Source: Planctomycetaceae bacterium (lineage in GTDB: Bacteria; Planctomycetota; Planctomycetia; Pirellulales; Pirellulaceae). From it: a stretch of 64,000 nucleotides of DNA. Location of the stretch: contig JAEUIQ010000046.1 of assembly GCA_016794985.1 (NCBI GenBank), forward strand, positions 23,534 to 87,533, in the 5' to 3' direction. A program made the position numbers and the translations under genes. Numbering within the stretch: position 1 is the first letter of the stretch; each line of letters opens with the position of its first letter. Shown here in pieces: positions 55,531-64,000 of this stretch. The notes under the pieces are model-generated. The model was not told where the DNA came from. It ran no database searches and saw only the letters and a program-made list of their open reading frames with translations.

Positions 55531-56652
55531 ATGAAGATGCTTGACGAATTCCGAGATCCCAACTTGGCGATGAAGTTGGTCGAGTCGATCCAGGCGTTGG
55601 CGAAAAGGCGTTGGACGATCATGGAAGTTTGCGGCGGCCAGACTCACGGGTTGCTACGTCACGGGATCGATGAAGAACTTAAGGATGTTGTCGAATTACT
55701 TCACGGTCCTGGCTGCCCTGTCTGTGTCACGCCTTCGATCGCCATTGACCATGCCATTAAGTTGGCTTCGCAACCTGGTTTCTTGTTGGCAACGTTTGGT
55801 GACATGCTAAGAGTGCCTGGTTCGTCCATCAGTCTGTTGCATTCGCAAGCCCAAGGTGCCAACGTGCAAATGGTCTATTCACCTTTGGATGCGGTCAAAC
55901 TCGCACAGGAGCGTCCAGGGACTCAAGTTGTTTTCTTGGCTGTTGGCTTCGAAACGACCGCTCCCGCGACGGCCCTCGCTGTGCTTCAAGCAGATGCGTT
56001 GGGGCTAGATAACTTCTCGGTTCTTTCAGCGCACGTTCGGGTGGAACCAGCCATGGAAGCCATCGTGAAGGCTGCCGACTGCCGCGTGAATGGTTTCCTC
56101 GCTGCGGGACATGTTTGTACCATTACTGGCTATCGTTCCTACCAAGTTTTTGCTCGAAGATATCGCACACCCATTGTGGTCACAGGATTTGAACCTGTCG
56201 ATTTGTTGGACGGAATTCACCGTTGCGTCCAACTGTTGGAAGCCGACTCGCCCCAGGTTGTTAATGCATACGCCCGTATTGCCACCTGCGAAGGCAATCC
56301 GAATGCACTAGAACTTCTAGAGCGGGTGTTCGACGTTGGTGATCGAGCCTGGCGCGGGCTAGGCTTGATGCCCAATGGCGGCCTGCAATTGAAGTCGAAG
56401 TATGTTGGCTACGATGCCGTGGCAAGATTCGGCTTGTCGAACCGTTGCGAAGCACACGCCGAAGAGTGCCAGAGCGGAGCGGTCATGAGCGGAAAGATTT
56501 TGCCTCCCCAATGTCCGCACTTTGGTTCACGATGTACCCCCGCATCACCGCTCGGCGCCCCAATGGTCTCCACGGAAGGAGCTTGCAGCGCCTACTATCG
56601 CTACACAGGTCTTGGCGCCCGTTCGCATGAAAGACGTGAGATTGTAATCTAA
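55531..56652 (+). CDS. hypD: Hydrogenase maturation protein HypD
   Basis: ATG 55531 (GAGGA upstream) gives 373 residues and MKMLDEFRDP, the usual HypD start; a GTG at 55501 is also in frame. The conserved cysteines are present: CGGQTHG, GPGCPVCVTP, and the C-terminal group CQSGAVMSGKILPPQCPHFGSRCTP, which binds the [4Fe-4S] cluster. HypD and HypC assemble the iron ligand set of [NiFe] hydrogenase. Its stop overlaps the hypE ATG by one base. Confidence 0.96.
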   Translation: MKMLDEFRDPNLAMKLVESIQALAKRRWTIMEVCGGQTHGLLRHGIDEELKDVVELLHGPGCPVCVTPSIAIDHAIKLASQPGFLLATFGDMLRVPGSSISLLHSQAQGANVQMVYSPLDAVKLAQERPGTQVVFLAVGFETTAPATALAVLQADALGLDNFSVLSAHVRVEPAMEAIVKAADCRVNGFLAAGHVCTITGYRSYQVFARRYRTPIVVTGFEPVDLLDGIHRCVQLLEADSPQVVNAYARIATCEGNPNALELLERVFDVGDRAWRGLGLMPNGGLQLKSKYVGYDAVARFGLSNRCEAHAEECQSGAVMSGKILPPQCPHFGSRCTPASPLGAPMVSTEGACSAYYRYTGLGARSHERREIVI

Positions 56653-57701
56653 TGGAACCTGCGGCGTCTTGGCATTGCCCGACAAACTTCGATTCAGAGC
56701 CCGACCGAGTAACGCTTGCGCATGGTGAAGGTGGTCGAGGCAGTCGCGAATTCCTGCGGCAGCATATCCTGAAGCGATTCCCGCAGGTCGCGAACAGCAT
56801 GTCGGATGCGGCGTGTTTAACAACCCATCAATCGCATTTGGCATTTACAACCGATTCGTTTGTCGTGGCTCCGTTGTTCTTCCCCGGCGGAGATATTGGC
56901 AAGCTCGCCGTTATTGGTACGGCCAATGATTTGGCTGTCAGTGGTGCAAAGCCCATGTGGCTCAGTTTGTCCTTGATCATCGAGGAAGGATTTTCAGTCA
57001 CGGTTTTGGAGCGAATCCTGGACAGTATTGCTGCGACCGCGGCCGAGGTCGACATGACGATCGTCACGGGTGACACCAAGGTCGTTCCGCGTGGATGCGT
57101 GGATGGTCTGTTCATCAACACGAGCGGTATCGGTGTGTTGCTACCAGAACATGTTAAACACGCAAGATCTTTGATTCCAGGCGACGTGATTTTGGTCAGC
57201 GGTCCCATTGGACAGCATGGCTTTGCCGTTCTCGCCAGTCGCGAGAAATTCGAAATGCAGAGCGAATTGACCAGCGATTGCGGGCTGTTGTGGCCCGCTG
57301 TCGCCGCTTTGCACGCGGCAAACATTCCCACTAAAACCATCCGCGATGCCACGCGAGGAGGAATGGCCGCCGTTCTGCACGAATGGGCCGACGCCTGTGG
57401 CCACTCGCTTTGTATCGATCAGAATCAAATTCCTGTGACATCCGAAGTTCGGGGCTTGAGCGAATTGCTGGGGATCGATCCCTTGTTCGTCGCCAATGAA
57501 GGCACCATGCTCGTCGCCGTACCCGCTTCGGTAGCCGACATGGCCTTGGAAGTGCTGCGAGCCGTACCCATCAGCCGGCATTCGCAGCGAATCGGCGTCG
57601 TCGAGCCACGTCAGATCGTTCCAGTCAGTGTGATTCGAACTTTGAAGCGTCGAATACCGTTAGATGAACCGTTGGGCGCGATGCTGCCCAGGATCTGTTG
57701 A
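56652..57701 (+). CDS. hypE: Hydrogenase maturation protein HypE
   Basis: This 349-residue protein belongs to the PurM-like fold. It carries HGEGGRGSREFL near the start, GTANDLAVSGAKPMWLSL, and the diagnostic C-terminal PRIC, whose cysteine accepts the carbamoyl group and dehydrates it to thiocyanate. Length is normal. hypF, hypA, hypB and structural hydrogenase genes are not seen in the window. Confidence 0.96.
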   Translation: MEPAASWHCPTNFDSEPDRVTLAHGEGGRGSREFLRQHILKRFPQVANSMSDAACLTTHQSHLAFTTDSFVVAPLFFPGGDIGKLAVIGTANDLAVSGAKPMWLSLSLIIEEGFSVTVLERILDSIAATAAEVDMTIVTGDTKVVPRGCVDGLFINTSGIGVLLPEHVKHARSLIPGDVILVSGPIGQHGFAVLASREKFEMQSELTSDCGLLWPAVAALHAANIPTKTIRDATRGGMAAVLHEWADACGHSLCIDQNQIPVTSEVRGLSELLGIDPLFVANEGTMLVAVPASVADMALEVLRAVPISRHSQRIGVVEPRQIVPVSVIRTLKRRIPLDEPLGAMLPRIC

Positions 57702-57725
57702 GGTAGGCTCTTGAGATAACGTTCG

Positions 57726-57775
57726 GCTCGTCGTGACACGAGCTCCCAACCCGATGCATGAGCGTGGGATTTTTT
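57726..57775. terminator. Hairpins with T-run between convergent hypE and histidine kinase genes
   Basis: GCTCGT (57726-57731) pairs with ACGAGC (57738-57743). A second stem TCCCA (57744-57748)/TGGGA (57765-57769) is followed directly by six T (57770-57775). The second fits a rho-independent terminator for the rightward hyp operon. Confidence 0.5.
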
Positions 57776-57836
57776 GCTCGACGACTGGATCTTTCGCTCA
57801 AGCATCGGTTTGGGATAGACAGAAATTGTTTCAGGA

Positions 57837-59234
57837 CTATTCCTCAACTTTTTTTTGGTTCTGGTCACGCAGTGGCAAATAGGCGGTCACCAACAGGCCC
57901 TGCGGCGACTGCGGCTCGAATGCCAGATATCCAGCATGAGCCTCCACAATTCGGAGCGATTTCGCGAGTCCGAATCCCAGTCCTCGCCCCGCTTCGCGAC
58001 CTGAATAGAACGGGTCGCACATGATTTTCAACATGTCAGTCGAAACAGCCGGGCCATCATCCCACACGCCTATCACCACCCAGTTTTCGTCTGGGAAACT
58101 CCCCTCGCAACGGTCGACCGAAAGTCTTACCGTACCCTGAGGTCCACAAGCCTCGCAGGCGTTGCGAAGCAGAGCTTGGATCATGACCGAAACTTGAGTG
58201 GGGTCGACTTCCAATTCCAAGGTCTCAGCTCCACTGGACCACTCGGGTTTGAACTGACCCAACCACTGCGATTGAACTTCCCTTGAACATTGCTTCGCAA
58301 GCGCAATCAAATCAGTCATCTGGAACGCTGCGCTTGGCGGAGCAGCATAGTGCATCAGATTCGCCAGCATATCAAAAGCACGAAACGCCTGGGCATTGAT
58401 CGTCTCCAAGCTTTGGCGACGCGGAAGTTCGGTCTCTTTTCGCAACAAAGTCTGAGCTCGGGTTGCGATGTTCGCGAGTGGATTATTGATTTCATGGCTG
58501 GCACCATAAGCCAACCGCTTGAGCGACGCCAATTTTTCTCGCTCGACATCCTCTTCCCAGGCTAGTCGCATCCGAATCAACTCGATTCGACTAAGGAGCC
58601 CGTTTTGTTGAGCTCGATACCGTGGATCCTCGTAATCGCCGGCCGCCACTTGTAAAACTGGAAATGCCGCGATCGGTTGCAGTTTTAGAACTCGCCGCCA
58701 TATGGTGTCCCAGTCCGAATACGAACCATTGACCAAATCTTGCAGTGGCGAAGGCAGATCATCGGACACCGTCGGACCCAGCCACGGATCAAGACCCTGC
58801 GCTTCTGAGCCTGGTGTTCGCGGGCATCGGTTCAAGAGACGGAACAAGCCACTCAGCCACGCGGCAGAAAGACGACGCGCACGCCTGGTCAAACCCGCAA
58901 CGACGACGGAGGGGTTGGCGAGCGCCGGTGGGAGCGCCTGTGGAAACAATTGGCCAACTTCCCTGGCTTCTACTTTCAAAGAAGTTGGGGAACTGCCCTC
59001 AAAAGCTAAGAGACCAGCCGCGACAGCCAGAAGCGGTTCACGCGAAAACAATCGCGAGAAGATTTCTTCTATCGCGGGGGTTGAGTTGAAGCGTTCCACC
59101 TGCGTCGCGCCAGTTCCCCCTGTGGTTCCTTGCGGCAGCGGGGAAGTTCCCAACTCGTCAAGCACAGCAGCCAACTGCAACTGCTGTGCTTGAGACCACG
59201 GGACCAAAAACTCGGCAGGCGACTCGGCAAGCAC
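57837..59234 (-). CDS. Sensor histidine kinase, cytosolic
   Basis: This 465-residue protein has a soluble N-terminal half without a recognised sensor domain (no membrane helix) and a C-terminal kinase. The H box is ASHEINNPL with His247. The N box LLRNACEACG, G1 WDDGPAVS and G2 GLGFGLA are present in the ATPase part. The start is 5 bases after the stop of the response regulator gene, so the pair is co-transcribed. Input signal unknown. Confidence 0.92.
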   Translation of the reverse strand: MLAESPAEFLVPWSQAQQLQLAAVLDELGTSPLPQGTTGGTGATQVERFNSTPAIEEIFSRLFSREPLLAVAAGLLAFEGSSPTSLKVEAREVGQLFPQALPPALANPSVVVAGLTRRARRLSAAWLSGLFRLLNRCPRTPGSEAQGLDPWLGPTVSDDLPSPLQDLVNGSYSDWDTIWRRVLKLQPIAAFPVLQVAAGDYEDPRYRAQQNGLLSRIELIRMRLAWEEDVEREKLASLKRLAYGASHEINNPLANIATRAQTLLRKETELPRRQSLETINAQAFRAFDMLANLMHYAAPPSAAFQMTDLIALAKQCSREVQSQWLGQFKPEWSSGAETLELEVDPTQVSVMIQALLRNACEACGPQGTVRLSVDRCEGSFPDENWVVIGVWDDGPAVSTDMLKIMCDPFYSGREAGRGLGFGLAKSLRIVEAHAGYLAFEPQSPQGLLVTAYLPLRDQNQKKVEE

Positions 59235-59239
59235 AACAA

Positions 59240-59830
59240 CTATGTCCCGGTTGCGGCACGTTCCATGTCCAATAGTTCGCAGCAGCGTCCCAATAGTTCT
59301 TCCACCGAAAACGGCTTGTTCATGAAATCGTTAGCACCTGCAGCACGTAAGTCGTCGATCTTCTCTTTCTCGATCATGCCGGAAATGCACATGATTTTGA
59401 CCGCCTCGAGGCCACTATCGCCGCGCACACGCGCACAAACTTCTCGCCCGTTGATATCTGGCAACATCACGTCCAACACCACCAAGTCGGGCTGGAACTC
59501 CAAGATCATCATGCCGGCATTGAATCCATTATTAGCCGTCTTGATGTCAAAACGACCATCGCGAGCGAAGACGTCCTGCATCAACTCGACCAATTCTAGA
59601 TCATCGTCCACCAACAAAACTTTACGTTTGCCACTCTCCAAGGCATCGGTCGGAATCCCGTTGTCGCGCATGAAGGCGTACAACTGGTCGCGCGGAATTC
59701 TCCGGAAACGACTGCCGGGCACGCGAAATCCCTTGAGCGTGCCGTTGTCAAAACATCGGATGATGGTTTGCTGACTGACCTTGCAAATCTTGGCCGCTTC
59801 ACCTGTGGTAAAAACAGTTTTCTTCGACAT
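59240..59830 (-). CDS. HTH (excisionase-type) plus receiver response regulator
   Basis: AAGGAAG lies 6 bases before ATG 59830, giving 196 residues (an earlier in-frame start adds 8). The N-terminal part is a MerR/excisionase-type helix-turn-helix (FTTGEAAKICKVSQQTIIRCFDNGTLKGFRVPGSRFRR). A receiver domain follows: KVLLVDDDLELVE and the phospho-acceptor Asp120 in VVLDVMLPD, with Lys in FMNKPFS. DNA-binding first, receiver second is the reverse of the usual order and is common in planctomycetes. It is partnered by the histidine kinase just downstream. Confidence 0.93.
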   Translation of the reverse strand: MSKKTVFTTGEAAKICKVSQQTIIRCFDNGTLKGFRVPGSRFRRIPRDQLYAFMRDNGIPTDALESGKRKVLLVDDDLELVELMQDVFARDGRFDIKTANNGFNAGMMILEFQPDLVVLDVMLPDINGREVCARVRGDSGLEAVKIMCISGMIEKEKIDDLRAAGANDFMNKPFSVEELLGRCCELLDMERAATGT

Positions 59831-60385
59831 GGAATCTTCCTTTCCGAACGCCAACGAATTCTGAACCTGAAACCGAATACCCGCCAGGTATCCAGAACGT
59901 CAATCCTTTTGCGGAGGCGACTTTTGTAACGCATGGCAAGCCAAATCGCATTCAGTTCCGAACTTCTGCGGGGCAAATTTAGTCGACATGCGAATTTTGC
60001 AGACCTTCCAGCCAACTAAAATTGCGTGACAACTGCAAATCCCTTCGACCTCCTCATGTTCCGGCCTTCGCTGGATTATGAAGTTGCCAAGCTTGCCTGT
60101 ACTTCCGGAATATATCCCAATATCGCAAATTGCGTCAACATGAATTTACTTGACGCAAACTACTGAATTTGCACAACTTACAGATGATGAAGAAAATCGA
60201 CCAGAATTTTTTGCGGTGGCGGTTTGGGCGATTCAACATCCCCAACGATCTTCAAAGCGTCGCTCGCACGAATTGCCCGCACGAAGCGATGGCACGATTT
60301 GCTCGCACGAAGCGCGTCCACGCAATGCGAGCCCATGACATGCTTTACGATGCGAAATCATCGCCTGAGAAGAGTTAGAAGCTCG
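59831..60385. other. Intergenic region upstream of the two-component operon
   Basis: No gene is supported. It contains an inverted repeat at 60130-60158 and short CGCACGAA repeats at 60260-60330. The promoter of the leftward regulator is expected here. Confidence 0.45.
60130..60158. promoter_or_regulatory. Perfect 9-bp inverted repeat, candidate operator
   Basis: TTGCGTCAA (60130-60138) and TTGACGCAA (60150-60158) are perfect complements separated by 11 bases, about one helical turn. A nested CGCAA-A-TTGCG palindrome overlaps the left arm (60124-60134). It lies about 300 bases before the response regulator start. Confidence 0.4.
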
Positions 60386-61231
60386 CTAACGACGCTGGAC
60401 GGGGACGGACTGTGGCGGCGAAGAATTCCCGTTGTTCGTTTCAGAATCTTGAATGGACCCACCCGTTGTGTTCTGGGCCTCGTCGGTTTGATCGCTGGCT
60501 TTTGCCACAATCTCTACCGGCTTGTTGTTTGGATACGTTTGCGACACTAAATAGGGCGGGATCGCATTATGGGTCGCATTGGCGGCCCAAATATTCGCCA
60601 AACGATTGAAGCCACCAATCTGTCGGTCGCGATAGATGGAGCCCTTTTGGAAAGGGCCGATGCCCATGACCCAAGTGTCTCGACTTGTGGCGGTCGACCG
60701 AGCGACTCCCGATTGCCACACCGCGGCTCGATCGTCGGCCCGATATGCAAAGATGTTCAGCTTCGCAAACCCCTGGCGATACTCGCTTTTTCCCACCGCC
60801 AACTCAGGAATCAACGGGATGGAGATCCCGGTATTGCTGGCGGCACCCAGCATCGAGGCGGCTTCGCTGCGCGGCAAGCCGTAGACGATGTTATAGTCGT
60901 CCGTTCCCAAAGACCCAACGCGCGGCTCGATAATGATTTCCGCATCGTCCCGCCGATCTTTCAAATGGCATCCTGCTGCCAAAATCTGGTGACGAAGGCT
61001 GCTGAGTACGTAATCCGCGTTGACAAAGCCCAACGGCTTGACGGTTCGGATGTACTCCGCATCCAAGTAGACATCCTTGTCACGCAACGGCGAAAAGTCG
61101 ATTTGTCCCACGGCTTGGTCGATGGCGTCGGATACGAGCAATTGTTCCATAGCACCGCGCTGAGCGGTGGTACCGCAACCGTTAACGGTCGCTGCCAAAA
61201 GCAGTCCCATCAGCAACAGATTTAGACGCAT
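60386..61231 (-). CDS. DUF6655-like lipoprotein
   Basis: ATG 61231 gives MRLNLLLMGLLLAATVNGC, a clean lipoprotein signal; the lipidated Cys is at residue 19 and the protein has 281 residues (an upstream in-frame start adds 5). The mature part begins with a SDAIDQAVGQIDFSPLRDKDVYLDAEYI segment seen in planctomycete lipoproteins of the DUF6655 type, then AEIIIEPRVGSLGTDDYNIVYGLP. It ends in a low-complexity Asn/Ser/Gln tail. Function unknown. Confidence 0.8.
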   Translation of the reverse strand: MRLNLLLMGLLLAATVNGCGTTAQRGAMEQLLVSDAIDQAVGQIDFSPLRDKDVYLDAEYIRTVKPLGFVNADYVLSSLRHQILAAGCHLKDRRDDAEIIIEPRVGSLGTDDYNIVYGLPRSEAASMLGAASNTGISIPLIPELAVGKSEYRQGFAKLNIFAYRADDRAAVWQSGVARSTATSRDTWVMGIGPFQKGSIYRDRQIGGFNRLANIWAANATHNAIPPYLVSQTYPNNKPVEIVAKASDQTDEAQNTTGGSIQDSETNNGNSSPPQSVPVQRR

Positions 61232-61414
61232 TGGTTCACTCGCCACTGGTTTTGCCCGCTGGGAAAATAGCAGGGAATCGAATTTTGGAAAACGCTAATT
61301 CGGAGCGTCCGAGCCAATTTGAGCCTCACGACTATAGACCTTGGCGCTGGCCCCTATCCCAATCTAACATGTACCCGCCGTTTCCCCAGCTTTCCCAATG
61401 AGATACTCGCGATC

Positions 61415-63199
61415 ATGAGCGTTCTGATTCAAGTCACCGGTGCCTACAAGAGTTATGGCGAACAAGTCCTGTTGGACGACGCGGAATTTACCATGCACGA
61501 GGGGACAAAAATCGGTTTTGTCGGTCGAAATGGGGCCGGGAAATCCACGCTGCTCCGCGTCATGCTGGGCGAAGAGGAACTGGATGCCGGCCAAGTTCAA
61601 CTCAATTCACGACTGCGAGTCGGGTATCTTCGCCAACATGACCCGTTTCTGCCCGAAGAATCCGCGTTGGATTTCTTGATGCGCGATAGTGGCCAGCCCG
61701 ATTGGAAATGCGGCGAAGTTGCTGGCCGATTTGAAATCAAGGGCGCCTATTTGAATGGCCCGGTGCGGGCGTTGTCGGGCGGGTGGCAGACTCGGGTCAA
61801 GTTGGCGGCACTCTTGCTGCACGAGCCCACGCTTCTACTATTGGACGAGCCGACCAACTTTCTGGACTTGCGCACGCAAATCTTGCTGGAACATTTCTTG
61901 CGAAGCTTCAAGGAAGCGTGCTTGATCGTGTCTCACGATCGCCACTTTCTCAAGGCAACTTGCCATCAGACCTTGGACCTCTCGCGTGGCAAGCTGACGC
62001 TGTTTCCTGGCCAAGTGGATGCGTTTCTGACCTACCAAGAAGAAAGACTCGAACACGACCGGCGCGTGAATGCCGCCGTGATGTCCAAGCAACAGCAGTT
62101 GCAAAAGTTTATTGATAAGAACAAAGCTCGCGCATCCACCGCAACCCAAGCCCGCTCGAAAAGCAAGCAGTTGGAAAAACTGCAAACTATCGATATCGTT
62201 GCCGATCTACCCACTGCCAACATCCGTGCCCCACGAGTCAAACCACGAGGTGGTCCAGCGGTTCGGTGCGAAGATGTGGCGATTGGGTACCCCGATTATC
62301 AAGTCGCCGCCGATATTCGCTTGGAAGTCGAGCATGGACAACGCGTCGCGATCGTCGGCGACAACGGTCAAGGGAAGACGACGTTGCTGCGAACGTTGGT
62401 CGGATCGTTGGAGCCAAAATCGGGTCACGTCCGTTGGGGACACGGTTGCGAAATTGGCGTCTATGCACAGCATGTTTACACCAGCTTGCCAGAACAATAC
62501 ACCGTGTTGGAGTTCCTGGAACGCGAGGCTTTACCGGGCACAACCAATCAGGAGATCTTGGCCCAGGCCGGCGCCCTGTTGTTTCGCGGCGAAGCCATCG
62601 ACAAGAAGATTCGCGTCTTGTCAGGCGGTGAACGCGCTCGGTTATGCTTGGCCAGTCTGATGCTGGGCAATTCCAATATTCTGGTACTCGACGAACCTGG
62701 CAACCACTTGGATGTGGAAACCATCGAGAGCCTGGCGGAAGCCTTGATCAAGTACGAAGGCACTGTGATTTTTACGAGCCATGATCGACACTTTATGAAG
62801 CGTGTCGCGACATCCATCATCGAAGTCGGACGCGGGACGGCGCGAACTTATGCCGGGGATTACGACGCGTACCTTTATTACATCAACCAAGAGATCGAAG
62901 ACGGTCGTCGGGTTGAAGGTGCCCCCAGTACCAAACCAACCGACCGCAAAGCGCCAAAAGTGAACCAACCCGTCGAGCAAGTCGACGAACGAAAGTTGAG
63001 GAAGGAACTCTCCAACTTGGAGAAAAAGATCGCTCGCCTGGACGACGAAAAACGTGCGAAGGAATCTCAATTGATGACCGAATCCAACCCTAGCGTGGCG
63101 TTGCGCTTGCACGAAGAAACCACCCAACTGAAGACAGAACTTGGCGAATTGGAAGTTCGCTGGTTGGAATTACAAGAACTGTTGGGTTACAACTATTGA
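61415..63199 (+). CDS. ABC-F family ATPase (translation-associated)
   Basis: ATG 61415 gives 594 residues and starts at the first strand (MSVLIQVTGAYKSYGEQ); a longer frame from 61319 adds 32 residues unlike the family. Two ABC domains are present: Walker A GRNGAGKST and GDNGQGKTT, signatures LSGGWQTRVKLA and LSGGERARLCLA, and Walker B LLLLDEPTNFLD and ILVLDEPGNHLD. Between them is the linker with KFIDKNKARASTATQARSKSKQ, and a coiled C-terminal tail follows. There are no membrane segments. Such proteins act on the ribosome. Confidence 0.94.
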   Translation: MSVLIQVTGAYKSYGEQVLLDDAEFTMHEGTKIGFVGRNGAGKSTLLRVMLGEEELDAGQVQLNSRLRVGYLRQHDPFLPEESALDFLMRDSGQPDWKCGEVAGRFEIKGAYLNGPVRALSGGWQTRVKLAALLLHEPTLLLLDEPTNFLDLRTQILLEHFLRSFKEACLIVSHDRHFLKATCHQTLDLSRGKLTLFPGQVDAFLTYQEERLEHDRRVNAAVMSKQQQLQKFIDKNKARASTATQARSKSKQLEKLQTIDIVADLPTANIRAPRVKPRGGPAVRCEDVAIGYPDYQVAADIRLEVEHGQRVAIVGDNGQGKTTLLRTLVGSLEPKSGHVRWGHGCEIGVYAQHVYTSLPEQYTVLEFLEREALPGTTNQEILAQAGALLFRGEAIDKKIRVLSGGERARLCLASLMLGNSNILVLDEPGNHLDVETIESLAEALIKYEGTVIFTSHDRHFMKRVATSIIEVGRGTARTYAGDYDAYLYYINQEIEDGRRVEGAPSTKPTDRKAPKVNQPVEQVDERKLRKELSNLEKKIARLDDEKRAKESQLMTESNPSVALRLHEETTQLKTELGELEVRWLELQELLGYNY

Positions 63200-63251
63200 T
63201 CTGACTTGTGAGTCCCGTGGGGCAACGCTGTGAAGCATATCTCTTGGCGAA

Positions 63252-63702
63252 AACAGCCCGAAGGGACCAACAGATCCTGTGCCGGCATACGCGCCACCAA
63301 TCAGAACCATCTCGCGAGCTGAGCAGGCCCGCAGGGGCCGACACATCCTTAGCCGGTGTGCGTGAGCCACCGGTTAGGACGCCATCTCCATCAGCGAGCC
63401 CCGCAGGGACGACACATCCTGTCCCGGCATACACGCCCGCAATCAGAGCCATCTCGCGAGCTGAACAGGCCCGCAGGGGCCGACACTCCTTAGCCGGTGT
63501 GCGCGAGCCACCGGTTAGGACGCCAACTCCATCAGCGAGCCACAATTCGAGCGACACATCTTGTGCCGGCGTACGCGCCACCAATCAGAAGCATCTCGCG
63601 AGCTGAACAGGCCCGCAGGGGCCGACACATCCTTAGCCGGTGTGCGCGAGCCACCGGCTGGGACGCCATCTCCATCAGCGAGCCCCGAAGGGGCGACACA
63701 AT
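63252..63702 (+). repeat. Tandem ~142-bp repeat array, about three copies plus a partial
   Basis: Copies of AGCGAGCCxxx start near 63254, 63393, 63534 and 63677, giving periods of about 140, 141 and 143 bases. Each copy holds CGACACATCC(T), a variable CCGGCATACGCGCCxxCAATCAGA stretch, AGCAGGCCCGCAGGGGCCGACAC and TAGCCGGTGTGCGCGAGCCACCGGT. Each unit is itself two related halves of about 70 bases. Copies differ by a few substitutions. Confidence 0.8.
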
Positions 63703-63790
63703 TGGACTCCGAATCTTGACGCTTCTCGAAAATCAAATCGAGACTCAGAGACTTCTCCCCGCCCAAACTCTCTCCTCTTCAAAGAAGGGA

Positions 63791-64000
63791 TCAAATCGAC
63801 ATCAACATTCGATCCAGGGGGCTAACCGCACCCAAGCCCGGTCGATTCATTACATGGGTATAAATCATCGTCGTCGCCACCACATCTTTATGTCCTAGCA
63901 ATTCCTACACGGTCCGAATGTCAGCGCCACTTTGCAGCCCGTTTCACCGCGGCTCGCATCGCATTGCTGAATACAGATTCATGCTGATGGTGTCGCATGC
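63791..64000 (-). pseudogene. Decayed tyrosine recombinase C-terminus, integron-integrase-like
   Basis: On the minus strand the end of the window reads [29 protein letters not shown], then [12 protein letters not shown] and a stop (63791-63793). This matches the C-terminus of tyrosine recombinases such as IntI/XerC, including the LLGHK block and the catalytic Tyr in TMIYTH. An in-frame stop replaces the Gln before ELLGHK. An extra codon sits in DVVATTM. Farther upstream a second frame reads AMRAAVKRAAK, and the HxxR block expected between the two is missing, so there is a deletion and frameshift. It is therefore non-functional. Confidence 0.75.

Noticed and set aside
63252..63702. CRISPR array
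   Set aside because: Period about 142 bases with no short repeat and unique-spacer pattern; copies are long, divergent tandem units.

Overview
The window reads as chromosome of a planctomycete, probably near Pirellulales. The markers are a PSCyt1/DUF1549/DUF1553 protein, DUF1559 prepilin-like proteins, a large fused ResB-CcsA cytochrome c synthase, a Ser/Thr kinase with a membrane tail, an excisionase-type HTH fused to a receiver domain, two small membrane proteins starting with an NPYxxP motif, and a CHAT protein with long TPR arrays. No species can be named from sequence alone.

Layout. 1-7.9 kb: a partial planctomycete cytochrome protein, a DUF1559 protein, a long acyl-CoA dehydrogenase, and a prepilin-like DUF1559 protein followed by a lipoprotein. 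8-11.8 kb: a DUF58/TgpA pair whose transglutaminase-like domain lacks its cysteine. 12-18.9 kb: ResB-CcsA, an alginate-export-like porin, and a degenerate EEP-fold protein. 18.9-25.2 kb: a minus-strand housekeeping block in the order tRNA-Lys, ispG, Ser/Thr kinase, metal-type permease, rnpA, lysS. 25.2-29.6 kb: a gene-poor accessory stretch with three small genes, conserved upstream boxes and attC-like hairpins. 29.6-35.4 kb: a 1.4-kresidue TPR-CHAT protein and a HemW-like radical SAM protein. 35.9-41.6 kb: an SDR, map, and two uncharacterised proteins. 41.7-46.3 kb: a minus-strand cluster of CopD-like membrane protein, LigD-phosphoesterase-like protein, pseudo-hydrolase and esterase. 46.4-50.9 kb: an SPFH/Arc pair with a palindromic site, an SDR and a Na+/solute symporter. 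50.9-54.4 kb: an operon of FAD oxidoreductase, RMD1-like protein and HGSNAT-like acyltransferase. 55.3-57.7 kb: hypCDE. 57.8-59.9 kb: a two-component pair. 60.4-63.2 kb: a lipoprotein and an ABC-F ATPase. 63.2-64 kb: long imperfect tandem repeats followed by a decayed tyrosine recombinase resembling integron integrases.

How the parts may work together. Several groups are tight operons: DUF58-TgpA, pseudo-hydrolase-LigD-like-CopD-like, FAD oxidoreductase-RMD1-HGSNAT, hypC-D-E, and response regulator-histidine kinase. Three predicted enzymes (TgpA-like, EEP-fold, alpha/beta hydrolase) have lost catalytic residues while the rest of the fold is intact. The accessory stretch at 25-29.6 kb together with the integrase relic at the right edge suggests past cassette or integron activity; that is inference, not proof.
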